From: Prado023 sp963700395 | GTDB lineage: Bacteria; Actinomycetota; Actinomycetes; S36-B12; CAIYMF01 | NCBI GenBank assembly: GCA_963700395.1 | Contig: CAVOXI010000002.1 | Location: 1 to 64,000, forward strand | Direction: 5' to 3' | Length of the DNA stretch: 64,000 nucleotides | Shown: positions 42,658 through 51,861 of the stretch, piece after piece | Layout of the letters: each line of letters begins with the position of its first letter | Numbering within the stretch: the first letter of the stretch is position 1 | Made by a program: the position numbers and the translations under genes | Notes under the pieces: model-generated | Told to the model about the DNA's origin: nothing | The model's database searches: none | Seen by the model: the letters and a program-made list of their open reading frames with translations, nothing else

Positions 42658-43953
42658 GTGCCTGCTGAGGAGGATCCGTGGCCAGCACCCGTGGCCTCGG
42701 GCCCGGTGCGGGCCAAGGTCGCGGTCCCCGGCAGCAAGTCCCAGACCAACCGCGCGCTCGTGATCGCGGCGCTGGCGGACGGCCCGAGCACGATCACCGG
42801 GGCCCTCAAGGCCCGTGACACGAAGCTGATGATCGCGGGACTGCGGGCGATGGGCGCGGAGATCTCGTCCAGCGGCGACGTGTGGCGCGTCCAACCGGGC
42901 AGGCTCAAGGGTCCCGCACACGTCGACTGCGGCCTGGCGGGCACGGTGATGCGGTTCCTGCCGGTGGTGGCCGGCCTGGCCAAGGGCGACATCCGCTTCG
43001 ATGGGGACCCGCGGGCCCGGATGCGGCCGATGGCCTCGATCCTGGGCGCACTGGAGGCCCTCGGGGTCACGATCGCCGACGACGGGCGCAACAGCCTGCC
43101 CTTCACCGTCCGCGGGTCGGGTGCCGTCCCCGGCGGCAGGGCGTCGATGGACGCCAGCGCGTCCAGCCAGTACGTGAGCGCCATCCTCCTGGGAGCCGCC
43201 CGGTTCGATGCGGGCGTGGACCTGCGCCACCGGGGCAACCCACTGCCGTCCCTGCCGCACGTGGACATGACCGTGCAGATGCTGCGCGAGTCCGGGGTCG
43301 AGGTCACCGTGTCCCTCGAGGATCCGACCGACGCACGCTGGACGGTTGCCGCGGGGCCGATCCGGGCCGTCGACCGCAGCATCGAGCCGGACCTGTCCAA
43401 CGCCGCCCCCTTCCTGGCCGCGGCGATGGTCACCGCGGGCCGGGTGACGATCCCCGGGTGGCCCGCGTCGACGACCCAGGCCGGCGCCCACCTGCGCGAG
43501 ATCCTCACCCAGATGGGCGCCACGACCGAGCTCACGGCCAAGGGCCTCACGCTGACCGGCCCGGAGCAGATCACGGGAATCGACATCAACCTGCGCGACG
43601 TGGGCGAGCTGACCCCCGTCGTCGCGGCCGTGGCTGCGCTGGCCGGCACCCCGAGCCGCCTGCGCGGGATCGGGCACCTGCGCGGTCATGAGACCGACCG
43701 CCTCGACGCCCTGTCCACCGAGATCAACCGGCTCGGGGGCCGGGTGCGGGCCAAGCAGAACTCCCTGCGGATCACCCCGGCCGCCCTGCACGGCGGGATC
43801 TTCCAGACCTACGACGACCACCGGATGGCCATGGCCGGTGCCGTCATCGGCCTGCGCGTGCCCGGCCTGCGGATCGTCGATGTCGAGACGACGCGCAAGA
43901 CCCTCCCGGGGTTCACCACGCTGTGGCGGGACATGCTCGGCGGGGACACGTGA
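42658..43953 (+). CDS. aroA: 5-enolpyruvylshikimate-3-phosphate synthase
   Basis: Sixth shikimate-pathway step. The 431-residue protein has the substrate loop KVAVPGSKSQTNRALVIAAL, the PEP-site segment DCGLAGTVMRFLPVVAGL and the C-terminal HLRGHETDRL and TYDDHRMAMA blocks. The active-site loop begins DCGLAGT in place of the common GNSGTTMR-type loop, as in actinobacterial enzymes. The GTG at 42658 is 7 bases after TAGGCT; longer frames would overlap the SRAP gene. rsgA follows closely. Confidence 0.95.
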   Translation: MPAEEDPWPAPVASGPVRAKVAVPGSKSQTNRALVIAALADGPSTITGALKARDTKLMIAGLRAMGAEISSSGDVWRVQPGRLKGPAHVDCGLAGTVMRFLPVVAGLAKGDIRFDGDPRARMRPMASILGALEALGVTIADDGRNSLPFTVRGSGAVPGGRASMDASASSQYVSAILLGAARFDAGVDLRHRGNPLPSLPHVDMTVQMLRESGVEVTVSLEDPTDARWTVAAGPIRAVDRSIEPDLSNAAPFLAAAMVTAGRVTIPGWPASTTQAGAHLREILTQMGATTELTAKGLTLTGPEQITGIDINLRDVGELTPVVAAVAALAGTPSRLRGIGHLRGHETDRLDALSTEINRLGGRVRAKQNSLRITPAALHGGIFQTYDDHRMAMAGAVIGLRVPGLRIVDVETTRKTLPGFTTLWRDMLGGDT

Positions 43954-43969
43954 GGCGCGGGGACGACAC

Positions 43970-45019
43970 GTGAGGCAGTGGGACGAGGACGATGTCCGGA
44001 TCCGACCGGGCAGGGGCAAGTCCCGACCCCGGAGCAAGGACCGCCCCGCCCACTCGGCTGGGGCCCCGGGCCGCATAATCGCGGTCGACCGGGGCCGCTT
44101 CACGGCGGTTCTCGACGACGGGGACACCCCGGTCTTCGCGGTCAAGGCACGCGAGCTGGGCCGCAAGTCCGTCGTTGTCGGGGACGCTGTCTGGTTGACC
44201 GGCGACATGCGCGGCGGGCCCGACAGGCTGGCTCGGGTGGTGCGGATCGAGGAGCGCACGACGGTGCTGCGCCGGTCCGCCGATGACTCCGATCCGGACG
44301 AACGGGTCATCGTCGCCAATGCCGAGCAGCTGGCGATCGTCACCGCGCTGGTCAATCCGGAGCCGAGCCCGGGCCTCATCGACCGCTGCCTGGTCGCAGC
44401 GTACGACGCGGGCCTGGCGCCGCTGCTGGTCCTGACCAAGGCCGACCTTGCCGACCCCGCACCGCTGCTGGACCTCTACGCCGCACTCGAGGTCCGGGCG
44501 ATCGTCTGCGGGATGGCCGAGGACGGATCGATGGACCCCGCTGGACTCGCCGCGCTCACCGAGCAGCTCGTGGACCGGGTCACGTGCTTCGTCGGCCACT
44601 CCGGGGTGGGCAAGTCCACCCTGGTCAACGCCCTGATCCCGAGTGCGGGCCGGCTGACGGGGGTCGTCAACGAGGTCACAGGCCGAGGTCGGCACACCTC
44701 GAGCCAGGCGGTCGCGATCCCCCTCGCGCAGGGCGGCTGGCTCATCGACACCCCGGGTGTGCGGTCCTTCGGCCTGGCCCACGTCGTGCCCGATCGCGTG
44801 CTGCACGCCTTCTCCGAGTTCGACCCCGCGCTCGAGAGCTGCCCCCGCGGGTGTCCACACACCGAGGGGGCGCAGGACTGCGCCCTCGACGCGTTCGCGG
44901 CATCCGGAGGGGCCGGGGACTCCGGTCCGGCCCGCCTGGAGTCGCTGCGCAGGCTGCTCGCGACACGGCCACCGGAACCGGGTGCCCTTCGCAACAGGAT
45001 GGAGCCGGAGTCCCCCTGA
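43970..45019 (+). CDS. rsgA: ribosome small-subunit GTPase RsgA
   Basis: Late 30S maturation GTPase with circularly permuted G motifs. The 349-residue protein has an N-terminal OB fold (RIIAVDRGRFTAVLDDG), then G4 VLTKADL before G1 GHSGVGKST, G2-region TGRGRHTSSQ and G3 DTPGVRSF. The C-terminal zinc finger follows (CPRGCPHTEGAQDC). The GTG start lies 16 bases after aroA; a duplicated GACACGTGAGGC sequence spans both the aroA stop and this start. aroA-rsgA pairing is common in actinobacteria. Confidence 0.93.
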   Translation: MRQWDEDDVRIRPGRGKSRPRSKDRPAHSAGAPGRIIAVDRGRFTAVLDDGDTPVFAVKARELGRKSVVVGDAVWLTGDMRGGPDRLARVVRIEERTTVLRRSADDSDPDERVIVANAEQLAIVTALVNPEPSPGLIDRCLVAAYDAGLAPLLVLTKADLADPAPLLDLYAALEVRAIVCGMAEDGSMDPAGLAALTEQLVDRVTCFVGHSGVGKSTLVNALIPSAGRLTGVVNEVTGRGRHTSSQAVAIPLAQGGWLIDTPGVRSFGLAHVVPDRVLHAFSEFDPALESCPRGCPHTEGAQDCALDAFAASGGAGDSGPARLESLRRLLATRPPEPGALRNRMEPESP

Positions 45020-45074
45020 CAGGACAGCCCTGCCCACCACGGGGCACGGGTCCGGCCCGAGACCGGGGCCCGAC

Positions 45075-46070
45075 CTACTGGCCGGTCAGCCAGCCGCTCT
45101 CGTCGTACTTGCCGGCCATCGGGCCCGGGGACTTCTTGTAGAGGCCCGAGACGATCTTCAGCTTGGCAGCGCAGGTCCAGGGCTGCCAGCCCCGCGAGTC
45201 CCAGATCGCTCGCGCCATCCGGACGTTGATCGCGGGGTCGAGGGCCTTCTTGCGGGCATCGGAGATGTCCGACGACGTCATCCCGATGGCGCGCAGGGCC
45301 GCCTGCAGCGTCCCGGCGTCGTTGATCTGGAAGACGCCGAAGTCCCGCGAGCCGTTCGTGTTCGGCTTGCTCACACGGTTGCCGTGGCCGGACTCGCACC
45401 TCGACACCGCCATCGCGTTGCCGACCTCACCGGCAGGGAAGTTCGCCCGCACCAGGTCGAGGACCTCCGCCGTGCTGGTCGAGCCCCCTCGTGGCACGGC
45501 TCCCCCGAGGTCGCCACCGAGGGGCACCGTGTACGCAGCCTGGGCCCGTGCAGCGGAGATGGCCGAGGAGATGGCTGCGTCGATCGCCCTCGCCGCGGCC
45601 GCCTCCTCCTTGGCCAGGTCCTTGGCCGCCTTCTCACGGTCCTTCTGGGCCTGCGCCAGCTCCCCCTCAGTCACCGAGAGCTGATCCGCCGCTGCCTTCT
45701 CCGCCTCGTCCAGGGCAGCCAGCGTCTCGGCGTACTCGCCGTTCGCGGCCTGCGCGCCTGCGACTGTCGGTGCTTCGGACTCCAGGGGGTTCTCCACGGC
45801 CCCCGGCAGCTGCGCTGCCAGCGACTCCATGGAGCGACCCGACGCCCGGGCCAACCGGTCGGTCACCGCCTGGGCGTCCGCACTCCGCTCGCTGATCGAC
45901 GGGGCCGCCTGCTGGGCCGACACCGGCTGGAGGGCCACGGCCACCGGCGCCTGGGCATTCACCCACGCACCGCCGGCGATGAGCGCGGAGACAAGCAGGA
46001 GGGTGAACATGACGAAGGCACGCCGGCCTCGGCGCAGGCGGCGCTCAACCTCGTAGTCCTCGTCCCCCAC
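45075..46070 (-). CDS. membrane-anchored lytic transglycosylase-like protein
   Basis: Extracytoplasmic, N-terminally anchored murein enzyme. The 331-residue protein has a basic start and one transmembrane anchor (AFVMFTLLLVSALIAGGAW). A Glu/Ala/Lys coiled coil (about residues 120-175) follows. The C-terminal lysozyme-like fold has the catalytic Glu in VSRCESGHGNRV and the FGVFQINDAGT motif. The GTG at 46070 is 6 bases after a CATACT box, suggesting a leaderless mRNA. It converges with rsgA; a GC-rich stem near 45048-45073 may separate them. Confidence 0.82.
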   Translation of the reverse strand: MGDEDYEVERRLRRGRRAFVMFTLLLVSALIAGGAWVNAQAPVAVALQPVSAQQAAPSISERSADAQAVTDRLARASGRSMESLAAQLPGAVENPLESEAPTVAGAQAANGEYAETLAALDEAEKAAADQLSVTEGELAQAQKDREKAAKDLAKEEAAAARAIDAAISSAISAARAQAAYTVPLGGDLGGAVPRGGSTSTAEVLDLVRANFPAGEVGNAMAVSRCESGHGNRVSKPNTNGSRDFGVFQINDAGTLQAALRAIGMTSSDISDARKKALDPAINVRMARAIWDSRGWQPWTCAAKLKIVSGLYKKSPGPMAGKYDESGWLTGQ

Positions 46071-46179
46071 GCGGCCAGTATGCCTCGCAATGGCGCCGTT
46101 GGCCCAGCCACGAGAGCCTGTCACCCGGATGGCCGAATGGACTCCCCCGCAGGGTGAGTCCCTGCATCAGCCCACGATG

Positions 46180-47070
46180 TCACGCATCCCCGCCGCCGAT
46201 CACCTCGCCGATCGCGCGACGGCCGATCGCCTCGTTGACCGGGGCGTCCACGCTGTGCGCGAGGAACATCAGCCCGAAGAACAGCGCCCAGCCCCGTCCG
46301 CGGGCCCATGCGGCGCCATCCACGGACAGGCGCTCGCGCAGCAGCTCGCGACCGGGCCGGTCCAGCACGAGCCAACCGACGGCGAGATCCGTTGCCGGGT
46401 CGCCCGCGCACAGGTCGCCGAAGTCGATCACGCCGGTCAGGCGCCCCCGCGAGGCCAGGAGGTTCAATCCGTGGAGGTCGCCGTGCAGCCACAGGTCCGG
46501 GCCCACGTGGCACGGTGCACCAACGGCGTCAGCCCACGCCCGCTCGACGGCGTCGTGCTGCTGGACCGGGGCGCTGGCGAGCGCCGCCGCGACCGAGTCG
46601 CTGCGCTGCGCGAGTGGCACGCCGCGGTAGGGGTTGCGTGGAGCATCAGCGGGAGCGGGCACGTGCAGCGCAGCGAGGAACCCGGCGAGGGACTCCGCCG
46701 CACGCAGACCGAGTGGGCCGGTGAGGGCAGCAGCCCCAGGTGGCCGCCCACGGACATGCGCGCACACCGCCCACGGCCATGGGTAGTAGTCGGTGGGCCG
46801 GCCCACGCGGACCGGGACGGGCACCGGCAGCGGCAGCCGGGGCGCCAGCTCCGGCAACCACCGCAGCTCGGTGCCGATCAGGCGGGCCCCGAGCTCCCGG
46901 CGGGGCACCCGGACGGTGAGGTCCGGGCCCAGCCGGAACACCGCGTTGTCCCAACCGTGCCCGATCCGTCGCAGGCGGAGACCGGCGAGGTCCGGGTGCT
47001 GATCGCGCAGCAGGCGGCGCACGAGGTGGGCGTCGATCTCCACCGTCGCCACCGGCATCGAGGTTGCCAC
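46180..47070 (-). CDS. aminoglycoside phosphotransferase (APH)-fold kinase
   Basis: A 296-residue kinase-like protein with the APH catalytic loop WLHGDLHGLNLL (Asp and Asn) and metal-binding GVIDFGDLCAGD. The N-lobe reads HGWDNAVFRLGPDLTVRVPRR. The family includes antibiotic kinases and small-molecule or protein kinases, so resistance should not be assumed. The GTG at 47070 is 6 bases after TAGGGT (47077-47082), a predicted leaderless start. Confidence 0.82.
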   Translation of the reverse strand: MATSMPVATVEIDAHLVRRLLRDQHPDLAGLRLRRIGHGWDNAVFRLGPDLTVRVPRRELGARLIGTELRWLPELAPRLPLPVPVPVRVGRPTDYYPWPWAVCAHVRGRPPGAAALTGPLGLRAAESLAGFLAALHVPAPADAPRNPYRGVPLAQRSDSVAAALASAPVQQHDAVERAWADAVGAPCHVGPDLWLHGDLHGLNLLASRGRLTGVIDFGDLCAGDPATDLAVGWLVLDRPGRELLRERLSVDGAAWARGRGWALFFGLMFLAHSVDAPVNEAIGRRAIGEVIGGGDA

Positions 47071-47244
47071 CAGCTCACCCTAGGTTCCCAGCGGGTGGCG
47101 TGGACTGCCAACCGCTCGCCTGTCCGGTCGGCCGGGAACGCGACGCGACTGCGACGTGTGTGGTGCCAGAACCGCCTTCTCACGCTTGGGCGCCGTCCAC
47201 TACGGTGGCCCCATCAGGAGGACGGACCGCCACAGGAGGTACCG

Positions 47245-47709
47245 ATGACCATCAAGAACGTGCTCAGGGCCAAGGGCTCGCAGGTTGCCACGATCCGACC
47301 GGACGCGACGCTGACCGAGCTCGTCGACGCCCTGGCCGAGCATCGCATCGGCGCCATGATCGTGTCCGCGGACGGCGCGCACATCGACGGGATCGTGTCC
47401 GAGCGTGACATCGTCCGGGCCCTGCGCAGCGACGGCGGCCTGCCGTCGTTCCGTGAATCGCGGCTCGTCCACCTCGACCGGGTCACGGTCGCCGAGATCA
47501 TGACCAGCGAGGTCACGACGTGCACACCTGCGACCTCGATCGACGAGGTGATGACGGTCATGACCGCCGGGCGCATACGCCACATCCCCGTGATCTCCGA
47601 GGGCGAGCTGGTCGGCATCGTGAGCATCGGCGACATCGTGGCCGCCCGGATCTCGCACCTCGAGTGGGAGCGCTCCGCACTCGTGGACTACGTGCAGACG
47701 GGACGCTGA
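47245..47709 (+). CDS. tandem CBS-domain protein
   Basis: A 154-residue protein made almost entirely of a CBS pair: first domain residues 8-75 (ALAEHRIGAMIVSADG, GIVSERDIVRAL), second 80-140 (MTSEVTTCTPATSIDEV, GRIRHIPVISEGELVGIVS). Such pairs bind adenine nucleotides and act as sensors; the partner is unknown. The ATG has AGGAGG 5 bases upstream. It is followed about 70 bases later by the P450 gene on the same strand. Confidence 0.85.
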   Translation: MTIKNVLRAKGSQVATIRPDATLTELVDALAEHRIGAMIVSADGAHIDGIVSERDIVRALRSDGGLPSFRESRLVHLDRVTVAEIMTSEVTTCTPATSIDEVMTVMTAGRIRHIPVISEGELVGIVSIGDIVAARISHLEWERSALVDYVQTGR

Positions 47710-47776
47710 CCTGACCGACGGCCCCCGCAGGCACGGTCGAACCCCGGTCACCGCCCCGGGCCCGACCGGCGGTGAC

Positions 47777-49132
47777 ATGCTGCGCTCGATCCGGCGCATC
47801 GGCGATGACCCTCTGGCGTTCCTCGCCTCGCAGTGGCGCCTGCACGGCGACGTCGTCCAGTTCCCGATCCCCTCTCCCCCGACCTACATGGTCAGCCACC
47901 CCGACGACGTCCGGGCTGTGCTCGTGGGCCACTCGCGCGAGGTCACCAAGGGCACCATCCAGTACCGGGCGTTGTCCCGGGTGACGGGCCGGGGCCTGCT
48001 GACCAGCGACAACCCGGTCTGGCGCGAGCACCGGAGGATCCTGCAGCCGGCCTTCCACGCGGACACGATCCCCGGCGTCGCCGGGCACACCGCGCAGGCG
48101 GCCGCCCGGCTGCTCGACCGCCTGTCCGAGGTCGGCGACGGCGGGATCGTGGACATCGATGCCGAGGTGATGACCCTGGCCCTCGAGGTCGTGGGCGACT
48201 CGCTCTTCGGCCACGAGCTCGGCCCGGTCGCGGACAGGCTCGCACGGGCCACGCTGACGGCCCTGGGTGAGGTGGTGTCGATGGCGCGCATGCCACTGCG
48301 CGCCCCCGGGTGGGTCGCCACACCGGGCAATCGCCGGATGGCCCGCTCGCTGGCCGAGCTCGACGGCGCCGTGGACGCCATCCTTGCCGCGCGCGAGGAA
48401 CAGGGGCCCAGTGAGCCACCCGACCTGCTCGACATGCTGCAGGCATCGCCCCTGGACAGGGCCGCCGTGCGTGACGAGATCGTGACCTTCCTCGTGGCCG
48501 GGCACGAGACGGTGGCCTCGGCGCTCACGTGGGCCCTGGTCCTGCTCGGCAGCCACCCGGGCATCGCCGACACGGTGGCCGCAGAGGCTGCCGAGGTCCT
48601 GCCGGGCGCGCAGGGGGCGGGCAGCGAACCCGAGGGGTCCCCCCCGGGCGCGGTTCAGGCCGGGGGTGCGGCAGGGACCATCGACATGGCGGTCCTCGCG
48701 CGACTCGTGGTCGCCCGGGCGGTGGTCGATGAGGCAATGCGGCTGAATCCCCCCGCGTGGCTGATCACCCGGAGCACCACGGCGGACATGGAGCTCGGCG
48801 GCTCCCACATCCCGGCAGGGTCGCTGCTGATCCTCAGCCCCTGGATCGTGCACCGCCACCCGGCGGTGTGGGAGGAACCCGAGGAGTTCCGCCCGGAGAG
48901 GTTCCTGACCGACATCCGGACCACGCCCGGGCTGCGCACCGCGTACATCCCCTTCGGCGCCGGACCGCGGATGTGCATCGGCCGGGACTTCGCATACGCC
49001 GAGGCCGTCCTGGCCCTTGCCATGATCTGCCGCTCGGTGCGGCTGGCCCCGTCCGGGCCCCCAGTGCGTGCCCTTCCCCTGGTGACCATCAGGCCCGACC
49101 GGCCTGCGCTGATGCGGGTCACGCGGCGGTGA
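47777..49132 (+). CDS. cytochrome P450
   Basis: Heme-thiolate monooxygenase, soluble, substrate unknown. The 451-residue protein has the I-helix AGHETVASALTW, the K-helix EAMRLNPPAW (EXXR variant region), the PERF-type EFRPERFL and the heme-binding FGAGPRMCIGRDFA with Cys ligand. An Ala/Gly-rich insertion (about residues 277-300) precedes the K-helix. A Pro-rich stretch upstream without a usual start (TAPGPTGGD) could belong to the protein if a rare start is used. No ferredoxin gene is adjacent. Confidence 0.9.
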   Translation: MLRSIRRIGDDPLAFLASQWRLHGDVVQFPIPSPPTYMVSHPDDVRAVLVGHSREVTKGTIQYRALSRVTGRGLLTSDNPVWREHRRILQPAFHADTIPGVAGHTAQAAARLLDRLSEVGDGGIVDIDAEVMTLALEVVGDSLFGHELGPVADRLARATLTALGEVVSMARMPLRAPGWVATPGNRRMARSLAELDGAVDAILAAREEQGPSEPPDLLDMLQASPLDRAAVRDEIVTFLVAGHETVASALTWALVLLGSHPGIADTVAAEAAEVLPGAQGAGSEPEGSPPGAVQAGGAAGTIDMAVLARLVVARAVVDEAMRLNPPAWLITRSTTADMELGGSHIPAGSLLILSPWIVHRHPAVWEEPEEFRPERFLTDIRTTPGLRTAYIPFGAGPRMCIGRDFAYAEAVLALAMICRSVRLAPSGPPVRALPLVTIRPDRPALMRVTRR

Positions 49133-49149
49133 TCGCGCCACCCTGTCCG

Positions 49150-49734
49150 TCAGCTCGCGGGCGCGACCACCAGTGACTCGTAGTCCTGCGCCCTCGCCGG
49201 GCCCTCGAGCACCCGCCCGTCGGGCAGGCTCAGCGGGATCGGCACCCCGGCCTCGTCAGTGATGACCACGCTGGTCAGGCCGACCTCCGCCATGGTGGTC
49301 ACCACCTGCCCCACGAGGAGCACCTGGTCGGTGGCCGACAGCAGCGTGAAGGCCTCGGTCCGCGCTAGGACGACCTGCCCCGCCGGCCCCACCGACACGA
49401 CGGACAGCAGCGGCTCCCTCGTCAGGGGGTCGAGCAGGAGGGTGCGCAGCTCGGCCTGCCGCTCGACCGGGGGACCCGCTCCCAGGGCCTCCATCACGCC
49501 GGTGGCGGTGTGGTCGGCGACCGGTTCGCTGACCCCTTCGAGCCCGCGGCCGGACACGAAGAAGATCGTGTCCTCCTGAGAGGTCTGGCTCGGCGTGGGA
49601 GTCGGTGCCACGTTGGGCAGGGCGCCACTGGGCAGGGACTCGGCCTCCTCCTGCACCGGGACGCCGCATCCGGCCACCCCACCCAGCACGAGGCCCAGGA
49701 CTGCTGCCGCCACGGTCGGCCGGATCCAGCTCAT
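49150..49734 (-). CDS. GerMN-domain lipoprotein
   Basis: Extracytoplasmic lipoprotein of 194 residues. The signal peptide has lipobox GVAGC (Cys about residue 23), then a Pro/Thr linker and one GerMN domain (FFVSGRGLEGVSEPV to GQVVTTMAEVGL). Its ATG overlaps the stop of the histidine kinase (ATGA). The order regulator-kinase-lipoprotein recalls MtrA-MtrB-LpqB, but LpqB is about three times longer. It probably modulates the kinase from outside. Confidence 0.8.
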   Translation of the reverse strand: MSWIRPTVAAAVLGLVLGGVAGCGVPVQEEAESLPSGALPNVAPTPTPSQTSQEDTIFFVSGRGLEGVSEPVADHTATGVMEALGAGPPVERQAELRTLLLDPLTREPLLSVVSVGPAGQVVLARTEAFTLLSATDQVLLVGQVVTTMAEVGLTSVVITDEAGVPIPLSLPDGRVLEGPARAQDYESLVVAPAS

Positions 49735-51071
49735 GGGGCCACCTCCGCAGGCAGGTCGAGGGTGAACCGGGCACCACCGAACGGCGACTTCGCGACGATG
49801 ACCCGCCCGCCGATGGCCTCGGACTGCTCGCGGACGATGGCCAGGCCGAGCCCTGCGCCCTCGATCCGTTGCTCGGTCACCCCCGATCCCCGGGCGAAGG
49901 GTTCGAAGAGTCGCTCGACCTCGTCGGGGTCCACGCCAGGTCCGGCGTCGTCGACGTGGATGCGCACACGGCCCTCCCCAGCGACCATCAGGATCTGCCG
50001 GACACCGTGACCGTGGCGCGTCGCGTTGTCGATGAGGTTGGCCATCACCCGCTCGACCCGACGCGCGTCGGTGACGACGACAGGGCGGTCGCCGTGCAGC
50101 AGGTCGGTCTCCAGGTTGCGCCCGGAGAGCACGGACTCGACGAGGGCCGCGATGTCGGTGGCATCCCGCTGCACGGGCGCGCGTGCGGTCACGCTGGAGA
50201 TCTCCAGGAGGTCCAGCAGGATGCGGGTCAGGCGCCGGGACTGCGAGGCCAGGCTCGTGACCAGTCGGGCCTCGCGGGGCGGGAAGGTGTCGTGGTGCTC
50301 CTCGAGCAGCTCCGCTGTGGCCACGACGGTGGTCAGCGGCGAGCGCAGCTCATGGCTGACGTTGCCCACGAAGCGCCGCTCGCGCTCGATGCGGGAGGCG
50401 ACAGCGACGGCCATGTCGTTGAAGGAGTCGGAGATCGGGTCCAGGTCCGGGTCGCCGGTGTCCGGCAGTCGCACGGTGAGGTCCCCGTCCGCGAGGCGAC
50501 GGGCGCCGGCACCCATCCGCCGCAGTGGCCGCATCAGCACGTCGCCGACGTAGCGGCCGATCGCCCCGCCCACGACGAACGCCCCGACCGCGAGGAGCAT
50601 CAGGAGAAGGGCGCCGTTGCGCAGCGTCTCGAGGAGGTCGCTCAGCGGGAAGAGCTCGACGTAGAGCCCGGAGCGGGTGTAGACGCTGACCGCGTAGTAG
50701 TACTGGTCACCGATGGCGAAGGTCTGTTGGGCGCCGCCCTCAGTGAGCGTCAGGTCGATCAGGGAGGTCGGGATCTCGGAGGTTGGGACTGTGCTGCCCC
50801 GCGAGTACCAGACTGAGCCGACCCTCATCAGGGCCTGGGAGGCACCCACGACGGGCAGCTGGCTGAGCACCTCGCCGGGTTGCGTGCCCCCGGCGATGGC
50901 CGCGTCGACCGACCGGGCATCGAGCAGGGCCCGGGTCAGGCCCCCCGACTGGCGCTGGTTGGTCAAGTAGCTCCGGCTGACCAGGTAGATCCCGCTGGCG
51001 ACGAGGACCGCGACGACCATCGACAGCACGGCGAACACCAGCGCCACGCGGGTCCGCAGGCCGAAGCGCAT
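49731..51071 (-). CDS. membrane sensor histidine kinase, MtrB-like
   Basis: A 446-residue kinase: TM1 (VALVFAVLSMVVAVLVASGIYLV), an extracytoplasmic domain of about 125 residues and TM2 (ALLLMLLAVGAFVVGGAI). Then HAMP, HisKA with His in FVGNVSHELRSPLTT, and HATPase (NLIDNATRHG, DDAGPGVD, GAGLGLAIV). No frameshifts. It lies 3 bases after the response regulator and overlaps the lipoprotein start. The SHELRSPLTT box is the one used by MtrB-type kinases. Confidence 0.9.
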   Translation of the reverse strand: MRFGLRTRVALVFAVLSMVVAVLVASGIYLVSRSYLTNQRQSGGLTRALLDARSVDAAIAGGTQPGEVLSQLPVVGASQALMRVGSVWYSRGSTVPTSEIPTSLIDLTLTEGGAQQTFAIGDQYYYAVSVYTRSGLYVELFPLSDLLETLRNGALLLMLLAVGAFVVGGAIGRYVGDVLMRPLRRMGAGARRLADGDLTVRLPDTGDPDLDPISDSFNDMAVAVASRIERERRFVGNVSHELRSPLTTVVATAELLEEHHDTFPPREARLVTSLASQSRRLTRILLDLLEISSVTARAPVQRDATDIAALVESVLSGRNLETDLLHGDRPVVVTDARRVERVMANLIDNATRHGHGVRQILMVAGEGRVRIHVDDAGPGVDPDEVERLFEPFARGSGVTEQRIEGAGLGLAIVREQSEAIGGRVIVAKSPFGGARFTLDLPAEVAP

Positions 51072-51074
51072 AGG

Positions 51075-51755
51075 TCAGGCCTTGAGCCGGTAGCCGAACC
51101 CGCGGACGGTCATCAGGTGCACCGGGTCCGCCGGATCCGCCTCCATCTTCGCGCGCAGGCGGTAGACGAGGTTGTCCACGACCCTGCCGTCACCGGGGTT
51201 TCGGTAGCCCCACACGTTGCGCAGGAGGTCATCACGGCTGACCACGCGCTCACGGGCCCCGATCAGCTCGGCGAGCAGCTTGTACTCCGTCGGGCTCAGG
51301 GGGACCAGGCGGTCGCCGACCTGGACCTCGGCTGTGTCCGGGCGCAGCCGGACCTCGCCGCACTCGAGCAGCCCGTGGTCGACCTCCACGTCGCTGGCCC
51401 GCCGGATCTGGGCACGGATCCGCGCCAGGAGCTCCTTGGTGATGAAGGGCTTGGTGACGTAGTCGTCGGCGCCTGCCTCGAGTCCCGACACGACATCGTG
51501 GCTGTCTGCCTGGGCGGTGACGATGATGATCGGGACCCGGCTGGTCGCCCGCACGCTGCGCACGACGTCCAGGCCGTGGATCCCGGGCAGCCTCAGGTCC
51601 ACGAGCAGCACGTCAGGGTCCTCGTCCTGACCCAGCACCAGCGCCTGCTCGCCGTTGGCCGCCTCAAGGACGCGGTACCCCTCATCCTCGAGGGCGTAGC
51701 GCAGCACCAGGCGGATCTCCTCGTCGTCCTCGACGATCATCACTGTCTTCCCCAC
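51075..51755 (-). CDS. OmpR/PhoB-family response regulator
   Basis: A 226-residue transcription factor: REC domain with acidic pair EDDEE, phospho-Asp in VLLVDLRLPGIHG (about residue 52), Lys in DDYVTKPF; then an OmpR-type winged helix (LSPTEYKLLAELIG, VVDNLVYRLRAKM, TVRGFGYRL). The GTG at 51755 gives the usual short lead before the first strand; an in-frame TTG at 51767 is possible. A TTGAAT box lies 6 bases before the GTG. A GGTCCC inverted repeat sits just upstream. Confidence 0.9.
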   Translation of the reverse strand: MGKTVMIVEDDEEIRLVLRYALEDEGYRVLEAANGEQALVLGQDEDPDVLLVDLRLPGIHGLDVVRSVRATSRVPIIIVTAQADSHDVVSGLEAGADDYVTKPFITKELLARIRAQIRRASDVEVDHGLLECGEVRLRPDTAEVQVGDRLVPLSPTEYKLLAELIGARERVVSRDDLLRNVWGYRNPGDGRVVDNLVYRLRAKMEADPADPVHLMTVRGFGYRLKA

Positions 51756-51777
51756 GGGACCATTCAACCCCGAGAAC

Positions 51778-51793
51778 GGTCCCTACCGGGACC
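51778..51793. promoter_or_regulatory. GGTCCC inverted repeat before response regulator
   Basis: GGTCCC-4 bases-GGGACC forms a small palindrome 23 bases upstream of the regulator GTG, and a third GGTCCC touches that start codon. It is either an operator or the weak terminator of the hydrolase gene that ends at 51862. Confidence 0.35.
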
Positions 51794-51861
51794 ACCGGGG
51801 GCCTGAATGCCCCATTGCGACGCAATTGGGACGCCCGTCACCGTCCAGATGGCGACCGGGA

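Noticed and set aside
46180..47070. Antibiotic resistance gene
   Set aside because: Only the general APH kinase fold is visible; nothing ties it to a drug, and no mobile element is nearby.
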